64,000 nt of DNA from an uncultured Gammaproteobacteria bacterium. GTDB taxonomy: Bacteria; Pseudomonadota; Gammaproteobacteria; Steroidobacterales; UBA11654. The stretch lies in contig CACDKD010000001.1 in assembly GCA_902553145.1 (NCBI GenBank), forward strand, positions 25,786 through 89,785, in the 5' to 3' direction. The position numbers and the translations under genes are program-made. The notes beneath the pieces were generated by a model that was given only the letters and a program-made list of their open reading frames with translations, did no database searches and was not told where the DNA came from. Of this stretch, positions 1 through 10,516 are shown piece by piece. Position 1 is the stretch's first letter. Every line of letters begins with the position of its first letter.

Positions 1-2
1 TC

Positions 3-965
3 GAAGGGGCTCTGCAAACAGACTATGTCGGTATTGCCTCAATGTCTGACGATGAAATGAAAATGGTCTTATCCGTAGGCAGTGATACAAATCCCGGGGA
101 TTACTATCTCTATGATCGTGGTGAAAACAGTCTTGCTTATCTTGGGTCAGTGAGACCTTGGATTGATCCAAAAACCATGGCGCCTATGAAACCGTTCTCA
201 TTTGAAGCAAGAGATGGGGAAACCATTTATGGATTCTTAACCGTCCCAGTGGATGACAATGGCAAAGATTTGCCTCTGATCCTAAACCCACACGGTGGTC
301 CATTTGGAATACAAGATGTTTGGCGTTTTAATGCTGAAACTCAGTTTTTTGCCAATCAAGGCTATGCCGTGATGCAAGTAAACTTTAGGGGTTCAGGTGG
401 GTATGGAAAACGATACGAGAGAATTGGATACAAGCGTTGGGGTCTAGAAATGCAGGACGATCTCACTGATGCAGTTCAATGGGCTGTGTCCGAGGGGATT
501 GCAGATCCAGATCACGTATGCATCTACGGAGCCAGTTACGGTGGATATGCAACCATGGCAGGCATCACACTCACCCCAGAACTTTATAGCTGTGCGGTGA
601 ACTACGTAGGAATCTGGGATCTAGAAATGCTCTATCGACAGGATGGAAGATGGGATTCGAGACTCGGTCGATGGTTCAGAGACCATGTGATCGATGTTGA
701 GAAAGACGAAGCTCAGATTAAAAAAACATCGCCTAGATATCACATCGATAAGATTCAGGCGCCGCTATTCATTGTTCACGGAAGAAGAGATTACAACGTT
801 CGAATAGAACAGGCCGAAACTCTGATGGAAGCTCTTGATGAGAAAGGCATTCCCTATGAATCTTTAATCAAAAGAGAAGAGGGGCACGGCTTCACTCTGT
901 ATGAGAATAATGTTGAGCTTTATACAAGGATGCAGGCTTTCTTTAAGGAACATTTAGCGAAGTAG
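3..965 (+). CDS. S9 family peptidase (prolyl oligopeptidase type), C-terminal part, 5' end outside window
   Basis: Frame stays open to the window edge upstream of the ORF-track ATG at 42. GASYGGYA nucleophile motif, later D and H (REEGHGF) as in the S9 alpha/beta hydrolase fold. Confidence 0.9.
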   Translation, partial: EGALQTDYVGIASMSDDEMKMVLSVGSDTNPGDYYLYDRGENSLAYLGSVRPWIDPKTMAPMKPFSFEARDGETIYGFLTVPVDDNGKDLPLILNPHGGPFGIQDVWRFNAETQFFANQGYAVMQVNFRGSGGYGKRYERIGYKRWGLEMQDDLTDAVQWAVSEGIADPDHVCIYGASYGGYATMAGITLTPELYSCAVNYVGIWDLEMLYRQDGRWDSRLGRWFRDHVIDVEKDEAQIKKTSPRYHIDKIQAPLFIVHGRRDYNVRIEQAETLMEALDEKGIPYESLIKREEGHGFTLYENNVELYTRMQAFFKEHLAK

Positions 966-972
966 TTAAATT

Positions 973-2937
973 TCAGAGTAACTCATTGACGGCTCTGTCT
1001 GCTTGAACTATGGCAGCATCGACATAAGCAGAGCCGCCGGAGTCTGAGTTTGCAATTGAGATATTTCCAATTGGTTTTCTTCCCATGACGTGGGGATATT
1101 GCTCGTTATTCATACTGTCTGGCATTCTTCCGTCAAAAAAATCATTATCAAATAAGCTGTTGTATTCGTATGAGTAGCCGTGCGCCCAACGGTTAACTGT
1201 AATTCCTGCCAAATCTTCCTCTTTAAAGTCCGGGCCAAACATTGCACTCAAATGATCAATGATCTTGTCTTCATAATCCTGAAAGCTAAGTTTCAGAATG
1301 TCGTAGCGGCCCTTTCTGTGTTGCTCTCGATTCGTTAATCCCTCATAGGGTCGAGTTGGGACATGGTTCATTAAAAAAACAACGGGTTCATCAAAAGTCT
1401 GAGGGTATTGATAGTCGCCGATGCTCACAGGAAAATCAATGTACATATTATTGAAGAATGAATTTGGGCTAATTGCTCTGGAGATGCCTTTATTTGCGAA
1501 CATGTGCCAATTTTTCATTGCAACCTGAATCCAGACAAGAGGAACTTTAACATTGTATTTTAGAGCCTCTTTTTGCTTCTTGGGCAATTCAGGGCAAAGC
1601 TCAGGAATGATGCCGTTGTAACAAGCCAAAATGCATTTCTTGCCTGAAACTTTATATAACTTGCCTTGATTGACATAAATCACCTCAACGCCATCTTTTA
1701 CATTCTTGGCCGAAATGACTGTGCTATCGAGGCGAATTCTTGTGTTCTGATCGGGCAAATCTAATTGCGAGTAATCTGCCTTAGCAGTCACAATGTCTTC
1801 CATGGTGCTACCAGATATTGCATTTGGGATCATTTTTCTAACAAGCAATCTTGCAATAGTTGCATTCCCATCGGGGAAATGAAAGATATAGGGCTCATCA
1901 GAAACTTCGTTCTTGCTCATGAACCCCTCAATGGTTTCATCGTATGTGGAAATATCATACATTTCATTTTCAGGTTCTGTTGTACCCTCCTCCTCAGTGA
2001 AGCCAAGGCCTGAAAATCCTGGAAGGCCGTCAGAGAAAGCGCCAAAAGCAGGGATAGATTCTGTTCCAACGCCCCAAAGTGACCATAACATGGTGTGAAA
2101 AAGGCCCACCACTTCGTCGCCAACTTTGTGATACTTTCTTAGGTACTCTTCGTAACTCATATTTTCTAAATGATAAAACTTTTCCTCCAGAGCCATCTCG
2201 GGAAAGAAATCTGTCTTGTCTAAGAAGAGTCTTGCGAACTCATCCTTGGACTTGTCAGAGATCGGCATCTCTTTCACAACTTTTTTTATATTCTCTGGTT
2301 TTGTGTTGTTCTTATGATTGATGTCATACCTATAGTTGGGAACATTACGGACGATTTTATTCTCGCCGTAGGTTTCTTTATTAAAAAAGAACGAAGAAGT
2401 AAGTCCTCTATTTTTAAAGTAATCGAAATCATAGGCAGAATAGAATTTCTGAAAATCAATTCCGAGATCCACCATTAATTTCTTTGATACCTCTTCATAA
2501 TAACTTGGTGACTCTATGGACTGGCTGCCACCATAAGTTAACATTTCTCTTCCATCGACTTGAAATTCGTTGCGTTTTGCATGTCCGCCAAAGTCGTCGT
2601 GATTATCCAGTATGAGTATGTTTTGATTTGAAGCAGTGCGTTCTTGATAAAAATATGCTGCCGACAAACCCGATATGCCCCCTCCTACAACAATTAAATC
2701 ATTGCTTTCCCCAAGATCTGTGACCTCTTCAAGAAAATTTCCGCCAGCCAATGCAAGCCTGTGAGCATGATCAAAAGAGCCAGGGTGATTGCCTCTGATT
2801 CCCATTAAAGCAGGAGGATACTTAAAAGGATCAATATTCTTTGCATTGAGAAAATCAATTGGTGCAACTGATGCGGCTAAACCATAGCTGACACCGTTTA
2901 TGAAATCCCTTCTTGTTATTGAAAGCTTCTTCTTCAT
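973..2937 (-). CDS. FAD-dependent oxidoreductase, spermidine dehydrogenase (SpdH)-like, Tat-exported
   Basis: Twin-arginine signal (TRRDFINGVSYGLAAS), Rossmann VVGGGISGLSAAY, YPPALMGIRGNHPGSFDHAH segment typical of SpdH-like proteins. Next to polyamine genes. Confidence 0.72.
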   Translation of the reverse strand: MKKKLSITRRDFINGVSYGLAASVAPIDFLNAKNIDPFKYPPALMGIRGNHPGSFDHAHRLALAGGNFLEEVTDLGESNDLIVVGGGISGLSAAYFYQERTASNQNILILDNHDDFGGHAKRNEFQVDGREMLTYGGSQSIESPSYYEEVSKKLMVDLGIDFQKFYSAYDFDYFKNRGLTSSFFFNKETYGENKIVRNVPNYRYDINHKNNTKPENIKKVVKEMPISDKSKDEFARLFLDKTDFFPEMALEEKFYHLENMSYEEYLRKYHKVGDEVVGLFHTMLWSLWGVGTESIPAFGAFSDGLPGFSGLGFTEEEGTTEPENEMYDISTYDETIEGFMSKNEVSDEPYIFHFPDGNATIARLLVRKMIPNAISGSTMEDIVTAKADYSQLDLPDQNTRIRLDSTVISAKNVKDGVEVIYVNQGKLYKVSGKKCILACYNGIIPELCPELPKKQKEALKYNVKVPLVWIQVAMKNWHMFANKGISRAISPNSFFNNMYIDFPVSIGDYQYPQTFDEPVVFLMNHVPTRPYEGLTNREQHRKGRYDILKLSFQDYEDKIIDHLSAMFGPDFKEEDLAGITVNRWAHGYSYEYNSLFDNDFFDGRMPDSMNNEQYPHVMGRKPIGNISIANSDSGGSAYVDAAIVQADRAVNELL

Positions 2938-2941
2938 TGAA

Positions 2942-4645
2942 CTAGTCTATTCTGAAAACAGTGTTTCCCTCAAGCACTGTCTCGATGACTCTGACTTCAC
3001 CGATTTCCTTTAGTGGTATTTTGTATAGATTTTTTTCAAGGACAATCAGGTCTGCGAACTTTCCAACTTCTATGCTTCCAGTAAGATGTCCTTGGCGCAT
3101 TACTTCTGCAGCATTAATTGTGTAGGCCTTCAGCATTTCGGTTAGGTCCATCCTCTCCTTTTCATTTAATGTCCCTTTAACGCGATCGCTTGGATCTTGT
3201 CTTGTCACTGCAGTTTCAATAGCAATGAGTGGATTCATTGTTGTTACAGCCCAATCGCTTCCGCCAACAATAGTTCCTCCTGCATCGTGAATGCTTCTTA
3301 TGGGATACATTTGATTCACTCTTTCCACTCCGAGTTCTGGAATATTGATTTCAGTAATCCACTCGTCTGGCAAAGCCCATGCGGCTTGAAAGTTAGCTGA
3401 AATCTTTAGCTCTGAAAACCTCGGTATGTCCTCCTCATGAATCAATTGAAGATGAGAAATGTGATGCTTGTTATTTTTCAACCCATTGGCCTCAATTGCA
3501 TGCTGATATGCATCAAGAACAGATCTGACCGCTCGATCTCCAATTGCGTGCGTCATGACTTGTGTGCCATTTGCATCAAATCTTGCAATTGCTTTGTTCA
3601 ATTCATCTTGGGAGAAATATAACTGTCCATAAGATCCGGAATCAAGATACGGCTCAAGAATTGCGCCGGTTTGTCCCTCAAGCACGCCGTCTATAAATAT
3701 CTTTACGCAATTGGTATTAATTCTAGGGTGCTCAAACTCCGATCTCCTTTTGTATAAGTCTTCGAAACCCGAGAACTCTTGAACATAATGCTGTCTTCCG
3801 TATTCGATGCAGGCAGTCATTCTGAGATTTAATTCGCCCTTTTCAGCAAGATCTTTAAAGCTTATTAAGTACGGCTCATTCACAGCTGCATCAATCATGG
3901 ATGTGATTCCAAAACTGCTCGCGAGATTTTGTGCGTATAAAAGTCCATTCAGGCGAAGCTCTGCCGTCTCGGTTGGTAATACGTCGGCAACAAGATTCAT
4001 TGCCGATGGCTCTCTTAAAGTGCCGCTCGGTTCACCTGTGATAGGGTCTCTTTCAATTATCCCCTTAAAAGGATCTTTCGTGTCTCTGTTGATGCCTGCC
4101 AATTCAAGCGCTTTTGTGTTCACCAATGCATTGTGTCCGTCTGACATTTCAATATATATCGGAATATCCTCAGTGACTTCATCGAACAGTGATTTATTGG
4201 GATTTGCCGCGGGAAACAATCCGGCATTTAATCCTGCGCCGATAACCCACCCTGAGGTTTTGACATGATCTTCTTCCAAACAAGCCCTGATCCTTTCCTG
4301 TATCTCATTGATGGTGAGTAAATCAAAAACCGAACACTGTAAAAAATCCATGCCATTCCAGATAGGATGAGCATGAGCATCATGAAAAGAGGGCATCATC
4401 ATCCGTCCTTGGAGATCGACAATCTCAATGGACTCATCTGCATTCTTTATTACATCAGCCTGACTACCGACCAATTGAATGACCCCGTCTTTAATCAGGA
4501 TTGAATCTGCGATGGATAGATTCTCGTCAAATGTATGAATGCTGCCATTGACATAAGCTTTGCTGTTGCCTGCGGAAAGATCGCTCATACTAAACACTGC
4601 TAAAAGAATTGCTGTTTGCTGTATAACTTTTTTTATCTTAAACAT
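2942..4645 (-). CDS. Amidohydrolase family protein (YtcJ-like), predicted signal peptide
   Basis: HDAHAHPIWNG metal motif, THAIGDRAV, GSDWAV motifs typical of YtcJ-like amidohydrolases. Confidence 0.85.
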   Translation of the reverse strand: MFKIKKVIQQTAILLAVFSMSDLSAGNSKAYVNGSIHTFDENLSIADSILIKDGVIQLVGSQADVIKNADESIEIVDLQGRMMMPSFHDAHAHPIWNGMDFLQCSVFDLLTINEIQERIRACLEEDHVKTSGWVIGAGLNAGLFPAANPNKSLFDEVTEDIPIYIEMSDGHNALVNTKALELAGINRDTKDPFKGIIERDPITGEPSGTLREPSAMNLVADVLPTETAELRLNGLLYAQNLASSFGITSMIDAAVNEPYLISFKDLAEKGELNLRMTACIEYGRQHYVQEFSGFEDLYKRRSEFEHPRINTNCVKIFIDGVLEGQTGAILEPYLDSGSYGQLYFSQDELNKAIARFDANGTQVMTHAIGDRAVRSVLDAYQHAIEANGLKNNKHHISHLQLIHEEDIPRFSELKISANFQAAWALPDEWITEINIPELGVERVNQMYPIRSIHDAGGTIVGGSDWAVTTMNPLIAIETAVTRQDPSDRVKGTLNEKERMDLTEMLKAYTINAAEVMRQGHLTGSIEVGKFADLIVLEKNLYKIPLKEIGEVRVIETVLEGNTVFRID

Positions 4646-4649
4646 TAAA

Positions 4650-5735
4650 TTATTTGCCTGTTTTAATGTTAATCCATTGTCTGGTCATCGTGCGATCGAC
4701 TCTCGGGTTTGCTATCTCTGCGATGAAGAGTTTATTCAATGTCTCTTGATCAGGATAGATTGCTCTATTATTGAGGATATCTTTGGAAATGAATTTTTTA
4801 GACTCAGGAATTGCATTTGGAAATTTGACCTTATTGGAGATCGCAGCCATGACCTCTGGTTGAAGTATGAAATCGAGAAACATGTGTGCGTTCTTAGCAT
4901 TTGGTGCATCGTTTGGTATAGACATCATGTCCACCCACATCTGAGCTCCCTCTTCCGGAATCTCGTATTCAATAATTACATTATTCTTAACTTCTCTTGC
5001 TCTATCGCCCGCTTGCAAAATGTCTCCGCTCCAACCAAACACAAGGCATATCTCGCCATTGGCAAGGTCATTTATATATTTTGAAGAGTGAAAATACCTA
5101 ATGAATGGCCTGATGTTCTTTAGAAGCTCATATGCCTCGCCTCTGTATTCTGATGGATCTTTTGTATTGGGATCTTTTCCGATATAAAAAAGTGCTGCCT
5201 TAAATACCTCGCTTGGGGCATCGAGAAAAGCGATGCCGCATTGTTCAAAATTCTTTAAAAGCTCGGGTTTAAATAAAATATCAAAAGTATTCATCTTGAA
5301 ATCCTTGCCCATGATTTCGTCTATGGCTGCACGATTGTATCCAATGCCTGTGGTTCCCCATAAGTATGGGATGGCAAATCTATTGTCCGGATCCATCGTG
5401 CTTAACATCTCCATCATTACTGGGTCCAAATTATCAAAATTAGGTATTGCAGTTTTATCGAGCTCTAGGTGTATATTCGCTCTGACCTGTCTTCCAAGGT
5501 ATTCGATGCTTGGAGAAACGATGTCGTAGCCCGTTGACCCGGCGAGTAGCTTTCCCTCAAGCACCTCATTGCTGTCAAAAACATCGTAGATGACTTCTAT
5601 CCCTGTTGACTCCTCAAATTGATCGATGACGGATTGATCAATGTAATCGGACCAGTTGTAGACTCTTACCTCTTCAGCATGGATTGAAAATGAGAGAAAA
5701 AAGTATGTCGCGTTGATTGCCCAACTCTTCTTCAC
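4650..5735 (-). CDS. Extracellular polyamine (putrescine/spermidine)-binding protein, PotF/PotD-like
   Basis: EVRVYNWSDYIDQSVIDQFEESTGIEVIYDVFDSNE is typical of PotF/PotD. Start taken as the GTG overlapping the upstream stop (GTGA at 5735-5732), which gives a sensible signal peptide; the ORF-track start at 5786 lies inside the upstream gene. Confidence 0.85.
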   Translation of the reverse strand: MKKSWAINATYFFLSFSIHAEEVRVYNWSDYIDQSVIDQFEESTGIEVIYDVFDSNEVLEGKLLAGSTGYDIVSPSIEYLGRQVRANIHLELDKTAIPNFDNLDPVMMEMLSTMDPDNRFAIPYLWGTTGIGYNRAAIDEIMGKDFKMNTFDILFKPELLKNFEQCGIAFLDAPSEVFKAALFYIGKDPNTKDPSEYRGEAYELLKNIRPFIRYFHSSKYINDLANGEICLVFGWSGDILQAGDRAREVKNNVIIEYEIPEEGAQMWVDMMSIPNDAPNAKNAHMFLDFILQPEVMAAISNKVKFPNAIPESKKFISKDILNNRAIYPDQETLNKLFIAEIANPRVDRTMTRQWINIKTGK

Positions 5736-7018
5736 AACCGATCTCGAAGAGCGTAATAAAGCATGCCAAGATAAAATCCAGGCCATCGCAATAGTGTTCC
5801 TCCTGGAAATGTCGGGATTTTAATCTTGGAGAAAATATCAAGATTAGACACTGTGCCATCAATTGCTTCAGCAAGCACAGTACCCGCTAGGCTTGCCATT
5901 GCTACCCCGTGGCCTGAATATCCATGAGCAAAATATACATTGGTGTGCAATCTGCCAACATGCGGCATTCGATTCACCGTCACTCCAATTCGTCCGCCCC
6001 AAGCATAGTCAATGGTTTTGTCATGCAGATGTGGGTAAACTTCCAGCATTGTTTTTCTCACATAGGATTTCAAATCCTTTGGGAAATTTCTTGCATAGCT
6101 CTCTCCTCCGCCAAACAGGAGCCTGTTGTCTTGAGATATACGAAAATAGTGCACGTGAAACTTATTGTCGTGTACACAAACATCATCCCTATTTATATAC
6201 CGAACTTCTTCTTCACTCATCTGCTCTGTGGCAAGGATAAAATTATTGATTGGCATCATCTTAACGGCCAACTTGTTCTCTAGATTATCCAAGTATCCAT
6301 TGCAAGCAAGAACAACATGGTCGGCTTTGACCTCACCCTCATTGGTCTTAACAATGCAAGGGGAGCCATTTGAATACGATGTTACTCTAGAATTTTCATA
6401 GATTTTGACGCCTGAATCCTCTGCTGCTTGTGCAAGTCCAAGTGCATAATTGAGCGGATGAAGATGGGCTCCACCCATGTCCAGAGATCCGCCCCCATCA
6501 AAGTATGAGCTGTGAAACATTTCTCTCACCTCTTCAGGGTTCATGTAACGAACCAAGTCATAGCCATAATCTGTGTTTAGTTTTTCTACATATTCTTTAT
6601 GATGATGATCATCGCCCCTGTCATTGGAAACAGTTGCATTTCCAGCCTTCAAGTCGCAGTCAATTTCATGTTTTTCAATTCTGGTCTTTACGATGCTTTT
6701 TCCATATTCCGAGAGCCGCCAAAGCTCATTGGCCAACGACTTGCCGTAATCTTTTTCCAATTCATGAATCTTTTTGTTATGGCCACTTCCTAACTGTCCT
6801 CCATTTCTTCCTGAGGCCCCCCATGCCAATTTATTTGCTTCCACAATCGTGACATCGTGACCTCTTTCAGAAAGGTTGAGCGCGGTTAAAAGACCGGTGT
6901 AGCCTGCGCCTATCACACATATATCTGCGGCATGTGAACCCTTTAATGAGGATCTTTCTTTGAGGTTGTTTGCAGTGTGATAGTAGTAAGAGTCTGGATA
7001 ATCTATGGATTCTTTCAT
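5732..7018 (-). CDS. puuB: FAD-dependent amine oxidase, gamma-glutamylputrescine oxidase-like
   Basis: Rossmann ADICVIGAGYTGLLTALNLSERGHDVTIVEA, WGASGRNGGQLGSGH, DAO domain. Context with puuA/puuD/spuC. Confidence 0.85.
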   Translation of the reverse strand: MKESIDYPDSYYYHTANNLKERSSLKGSHAADICVIGAGYTGLLTALNLSERGHDVTIVEANKLAWGASGRNGGQLGSGHNKKIHELEKDYGKSLANELWRLSEYGKSIVKTRIEKHEIDCDLKAGNATVSNDRGDDHHHKEYVEKLNTDYGYDLVRYMNPEEVREMFHSSYFDGGGSLDMGGAHLHPLNYALGLAQAAEDSGVKIYENSRVTSYSNGSPCIVKTNEGEVKADHVVLACNGYLDNLENKLAVKMMPINNFILATEQMSEEEVRYINRDDVCVHDNKFHVHYFRISQDNRLLFGGGESYARNFPKDLKSYVRKTMLEVYPHLHDKTIDYAWGGRIGVTVNRMPHVGRLHTNVYFAHGYSGHGVAMASLAGTVLAEAIDGTVSNLDIFSKIKIPTFPGGTLLRWPGFYLGMLYYALRDRL

Positions 7019-7027
7019 ATCAGTCTA

Positions 7028-8392
7028 CTATAGCTTTTGGACAGCTTCTTGCGTCTCATCCAAGGTGGTTCTTGCTTTGTCTACAAGCTCATCAATTTGC
7101 TCATGATTGATCACCAAAGGCGGTGCAATGATCATGCTGTCGCCAACGGCCCTCATGACCAAACCGTTTTTAATAGAAATATCTCTGCACAATGAGCCCG
7201 TATTAAAATCACTGGGGAATCTGGATCGCTTCACTTTATCGTTAGTAAGCTCTATTGCTCCCATTAATCCCTTTATCCTAGCCTCTCCAACTATTGGATG
7301 GTCTCCTAACGACAACCATTTGTCCCTTAAATAGGGTGCAATCGAGTGTTTTACACTGTCCAAGATGTTTTCCTTCTTGATAAGCTCAATATTCTTCAGA
7401 GCTACGGCACACGCTGCTGGGTGTCCTGAATAAGTGAACCCATGAGCAAACTCGCCCCCTTCTTCAATTATGGTGCCTGCTAAACGATCGCTGACCAAAA
7501 CTCCACCCAATGGCAAATATCCTGATGTGACCCCTTTGGCAAATGGAATCATGTCTGGTTTTATTTCATAGAAGGTTGACCCGAACCATTCTCCGAGCCT
7601 TCCAAATCCTGTGATCACTTCATCGGCAATTAATAGAATTCCATAGCGATCGCATATTTTCTGAACCTCCGGCCAATAGCTGTCTGGCGGAATAATTACG
7701 CCACCAGCGCCTTGAATAGGCTCTGCAATAAATGCAGCTACATTTTCAACTCCGTGTTCCTCAATTGCTCTTTCGAGATCTCTGGCAGCATTTATGCCGA
7801 ATTCATCGGGATCGAGATCGCCTCCCTCTCCATACCAATATGGTTGTTGGATATGGTCTATTCCTGGAATGGGCAAGCCTCCCTGTTGATGCATTCCAGT
7901 CATTCCTCCTAAACTTGCTCCAGCTACAGTACTGCCGTGATACGCATTATTCCTTCCAAGGATAATTTGTTTGTTTGGATGACCCAATAGACTCCAGTAA
8001 TATCTAACCATTCTTAAGACGGTGTCATTCGACTCCGAACCAGAACCGGTAAAGAAAACATGATTTAAATGATCTGGTGCAAGCTCACCAATGACTCTGC
8101 TGAGTTCAATCGCAGGCGGATGCGTGCACTGAAAGAAATTATTGTAGTATGGCAACTCTTGCATCTGCTCGAAAGCAGCCTTAGATAGTTCGTCTCTGCC
8201 ATAACCCAGGTTGACATTCCATAAACCTGACATGCCATCTAGGATCTGGTTGCCCTCTGCATCCCAAATATAAACTCCATCGCCTTTTGTGATTACTCTG
8301 GTTCCCTTTTCTGCTAGCTCACCATGATCAGTAAATGGATGAAGGTGATGCTCACTATCAAGCTTTTGCCAATTCTTTAATTCTTTATTCAT
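7028..8392 (-). CDS. Class-III aminotransferase, putrescine/polyamine:pyruvate aminotransferase (SpuC-like)
   Basis: PLP class III motifs ([26 protein letters not shown]). Confidence 0.85.
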   Translation of the reverse strand: MNKELKNWQKLDSEHHLHPFTDHGELAEKGTRVITKGDGVYIWDAEGNQILDGMSGLWNVNLGYGRDELSKAAFEQMQELPYYNNFFQCTHPPAIELSRVIGELAPDHLNHVFFTGSGSESNDTVLRMVRYYWSLLGHPNKQIILGRNNAYHGSTVAGASLGGMTGMHQQGGLPIPGIDHIQQPYWYGEGGDLDPDEFGINAARDLERAIEEHGVENVAAFIAEPIQGAGGVIIPPDSYWPEVQKICDRYGILLIADEVITGFGRLGEWFGSTFYEIKPDMIPFAKGVTSGYLPLGGVLVSDRLAGTIIEEGGEFAHGFTYSGHPAACAVALKNIELIKKENILDSVKHSIAPYLRDKWLSLGDHPIVGEARIKGLMGAIELTNDKVKRSRFPSDFNTGSLCRDISIKNGLVMRAVGDSMIIAPPLVINHEQIDELVDKARTTLDETQEAVQKL

Positions 8393-8394
8393 AT

Positions 8395-9729
8395 TTAAAC
8401 GCTCAAGAGAAGATTCTCTCTTTCCCAGGGGCTGATTACCTGAAAGTACTCATTATACTCATCCTCTTTCATTGCGACATATATTTGCGAGAATCTATTA
8501 CCCATCAATGCAGGCATCGTTTCACTCTCTCTTAAAATATCAATGGCTGTTGAAAGATTCTTTGGCAGGTTAAATTGCATATTGGATGCATTTGAGTCCT
8601 CAGGCGCAGTTGGCTGAAGAGATTTCTGGATCCCCAAATAACCACAAGCAAGTGTAGAGGCAATTGATAAATATGGATTAACATCTGCTCCACCGATTCT
8701 AAACTCAACCCTTTTATTCTCTGGCGATGAAGTTGGGACTCTTAGTCCAGTCGTTCTATTGTCATAACCCCAACATAAGTTAATCGGTGCATTTTGGAAC
8801 CGCTGAAACCTTCGATATGAATTCACATAAGGTGCATTAAATAATATTGACTCGGGAGTGAACTGCTGAAGACCTGCTATAAAACCTCTAAATGCATCTG
8901 TTTCGTCTTGTGACTTTGAAAAAACATTTTTCCCTGAATCGCCATCAACAAGTGAAATATGCCAATGCATTGCACTGCCTGGTTGATCTTCTAATGGTTT
9001 TGCCAAGAAAGTCGCATATATTCCATGCTGCATTGCTGCTTCCCTGATAAGTCTCTTGAAAATCATCACCTGATCACAAATCATCAAAGGATCATCATGC
9101 TCAAAATTGATCTCCAGTTGAGCGGTTCCCATTTCATGCTCTAAAGTATCTATTTTTATATTCATAGCATCTGAGTAAGAGTGAATCTGATCGATGATTG
9201 GTTCAAATTCATCCAATGCATCCAAACTAAAGGGCCTTCTGACTGTTTCTTGTCGTCCAGAGCGTCCGACTGGTGTCTGAAGCACTTGATTTGGATCGGT
9301 GTTTCTCTGAACAAGATAAAATTCTAGTTCAGGAGCAACAACAGGCTTCATGCCATTTTCTCTGTATAGTTGGAGAATATTCTTGAGTACTTGCCTAGGT
9401 GAGATATCGACATTCGAGCCATCCTCATAGAAGCAATCATTCACAACTGTGGCTGTGGGGTCCTTCATCCATGGCAGAAGTTTTAAGGTCGTCAGATCGG
9501 GTCTTATAAGTATGTCTCTGTCCGCGGGGTTGATGTAACCATCGGGAAGGAATTTTCCTGTGACAGATTGAGTAAATACAGATTCTGGCAACCTGATTAC
9601 TGACCCCGAAGTAAATTTTTCAACTGGAATAAGCTTGCCTCGAGCGGTACCTGCCATATCGGGAACTATGGTTTCAACTTCTTGGATATTATTTTCAGTC
9701 AGCCAATTTTGTATGTCTTTATCTTCCAT
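8395..9729 (-). CDS. puuA: Glutamine synthetase family protein, gamma-glutamylputrescine synthetase-like
   Basis: GS catalytic signatures ([29 protein letters not shown]). Start placed at internal ATG ([10 protein letters not shown]...); the ORF-track start at 9897 is inside puuD. Confidence 0.85.
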   Translation of the reverse strand: MEDKDIQNWLTENNIQEVETIVPDMAGTARGKLIPVEKFTSGSVIRLPESVFTQSVTGKFLPDGYINPADRDILIRPDLTTLKLLPWMKDPTATVVNDCFYEDGSNVDISPRQVLKNILQLYRENGMKPVVAPELEFYLVQRNTDPNQVLQTPVGRSGRQETVRRPFSLDALDEFEPIIDQIHSYSDAMNIKIDTLEHEMGTAQLEINFEHDDPLMICDQVMIFKRLIREAAMQHGIYATFLAKPLEDQPGSAMHWHISLVDGDSGKNVFSKSQDETDAFRGFIAGLQQFTPESILFNAPYVNSYRRFQRFQNAPINLCWGYDNRTTGLRVPTSSPENKRVEFRIGGADVNPYLSIASTLACGYLGIQKSLQPTAPEDSNASNMQFNLPKNLSTAIDILRESETMPALMGNRFSQIYVAMKEDEYNEYFQVISPWERENLLLSV

Positions 9730-10480
9730 GCCTTTCTGAATACTCCTGACATGAGGTGCCAAACGCCTCGAATATTTTTCTTGAAACAGCGCTTTTTTCT
9801 GGTTTCCATTCCGGGTGCCATTGGACGGATAAATTAAATCCTGCTGCATCCTTAATGGTAAATGCTTCAACCAACCCGCCGTGGGAAAGTGCCTCAATAT
9901 TTAAGCCTTGGCCTAGCTGCTTTACGCCTTGACCATGGAGAGAATTAACCTCGGCTTCAAGAAGACCGGTTAATTGATGTAAATATCCACCCTCCTCAAA
10001 AGATACGCTATGACTGATATCGTATTGGTCCTCTATGGATGCATTACGATCAAAGTCATGTCCCTTGAAATCAGATTCATTTTCAAGTGACTGATAAAGA
10101 GAGCCTCCAAGGATGACATTCATTTCCTGAAATCCTCGACAAATTGCAAGGATTGGTAATTCCATATCTATAATTTTCTTAACTGCTTTAAAAACATATT
10201 CGTCACGAGATGGGTCGATCAACATTTCAGAATCATTGATCTTATCGCTATATCTATCAGGGTGCACATTCGATAAGCTGCCGGTCAGTAAGAATCCATC
10301 AAGACGGTTCAAAATTGATTTCATTGAAGACAGGTCATCGCTTGGAATGAGTACTGAGGTTACATCGGAGTACTCATGGATCGCTTTAATATATTTCTCT
10401 CCCACAACATGAAAAGGGTGTCGTTCAATTTCTTTACGACAACAAACAATACCGACCAGTGGCTTATTAGAGTTAGGCAT
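9719..10480 (-). CDS. puuD: Class-I glutamine amidotransferase-like gamma-glutamyl-GABA hydrolase
   Basis: ICRGFQEMNV nucleophile elbow, VNSLHGQ, SVQWHPEW motifs. Overlaps puuA start by 11 bp. Confidence 0.87.
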   Translation of the reverse strand: MPNSNKPLVGIVCCRKEIERHPFHVVGEKYIKAIHEYSDVTSVLIPSDDLSSMKSILNRLDGFLLTGSLSNVHPDRYSDKINDSEMLIDPSRDEYVFKAVKKIIDMELPILAICRGFQEMNVILGGSLYQSLENESDFKGHDFDRNASIEDQYDISHSVSFEEGGYLHQLTGLLEAEVNSLHGQGVKQLGQGLNIEALSHGGLVEAFTIKDAAGFNLSVQWHPEWKPEKSAVSRKIFEAFGTSCQEYSERHGR

Positions 10481-10516
10481 ATAATTTTTTGAAATATTAA
10501 GTACTGATTGTACTAA

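Noticed and set aside
1765-2321. Several 60-80 aa ORFs antisense to the SpdH-like gene
   Set aside because: Shadow ORFs inside a well-supported CDS; no recognisable domains or RBS.
3807-5084. 153-aa and 174-aa plus-strand ORFs opposite the amidohydrolase and PotF-like genes
   Set aside because: Antisense to strong coding sequences, low-complexity composition, no family resemblance.
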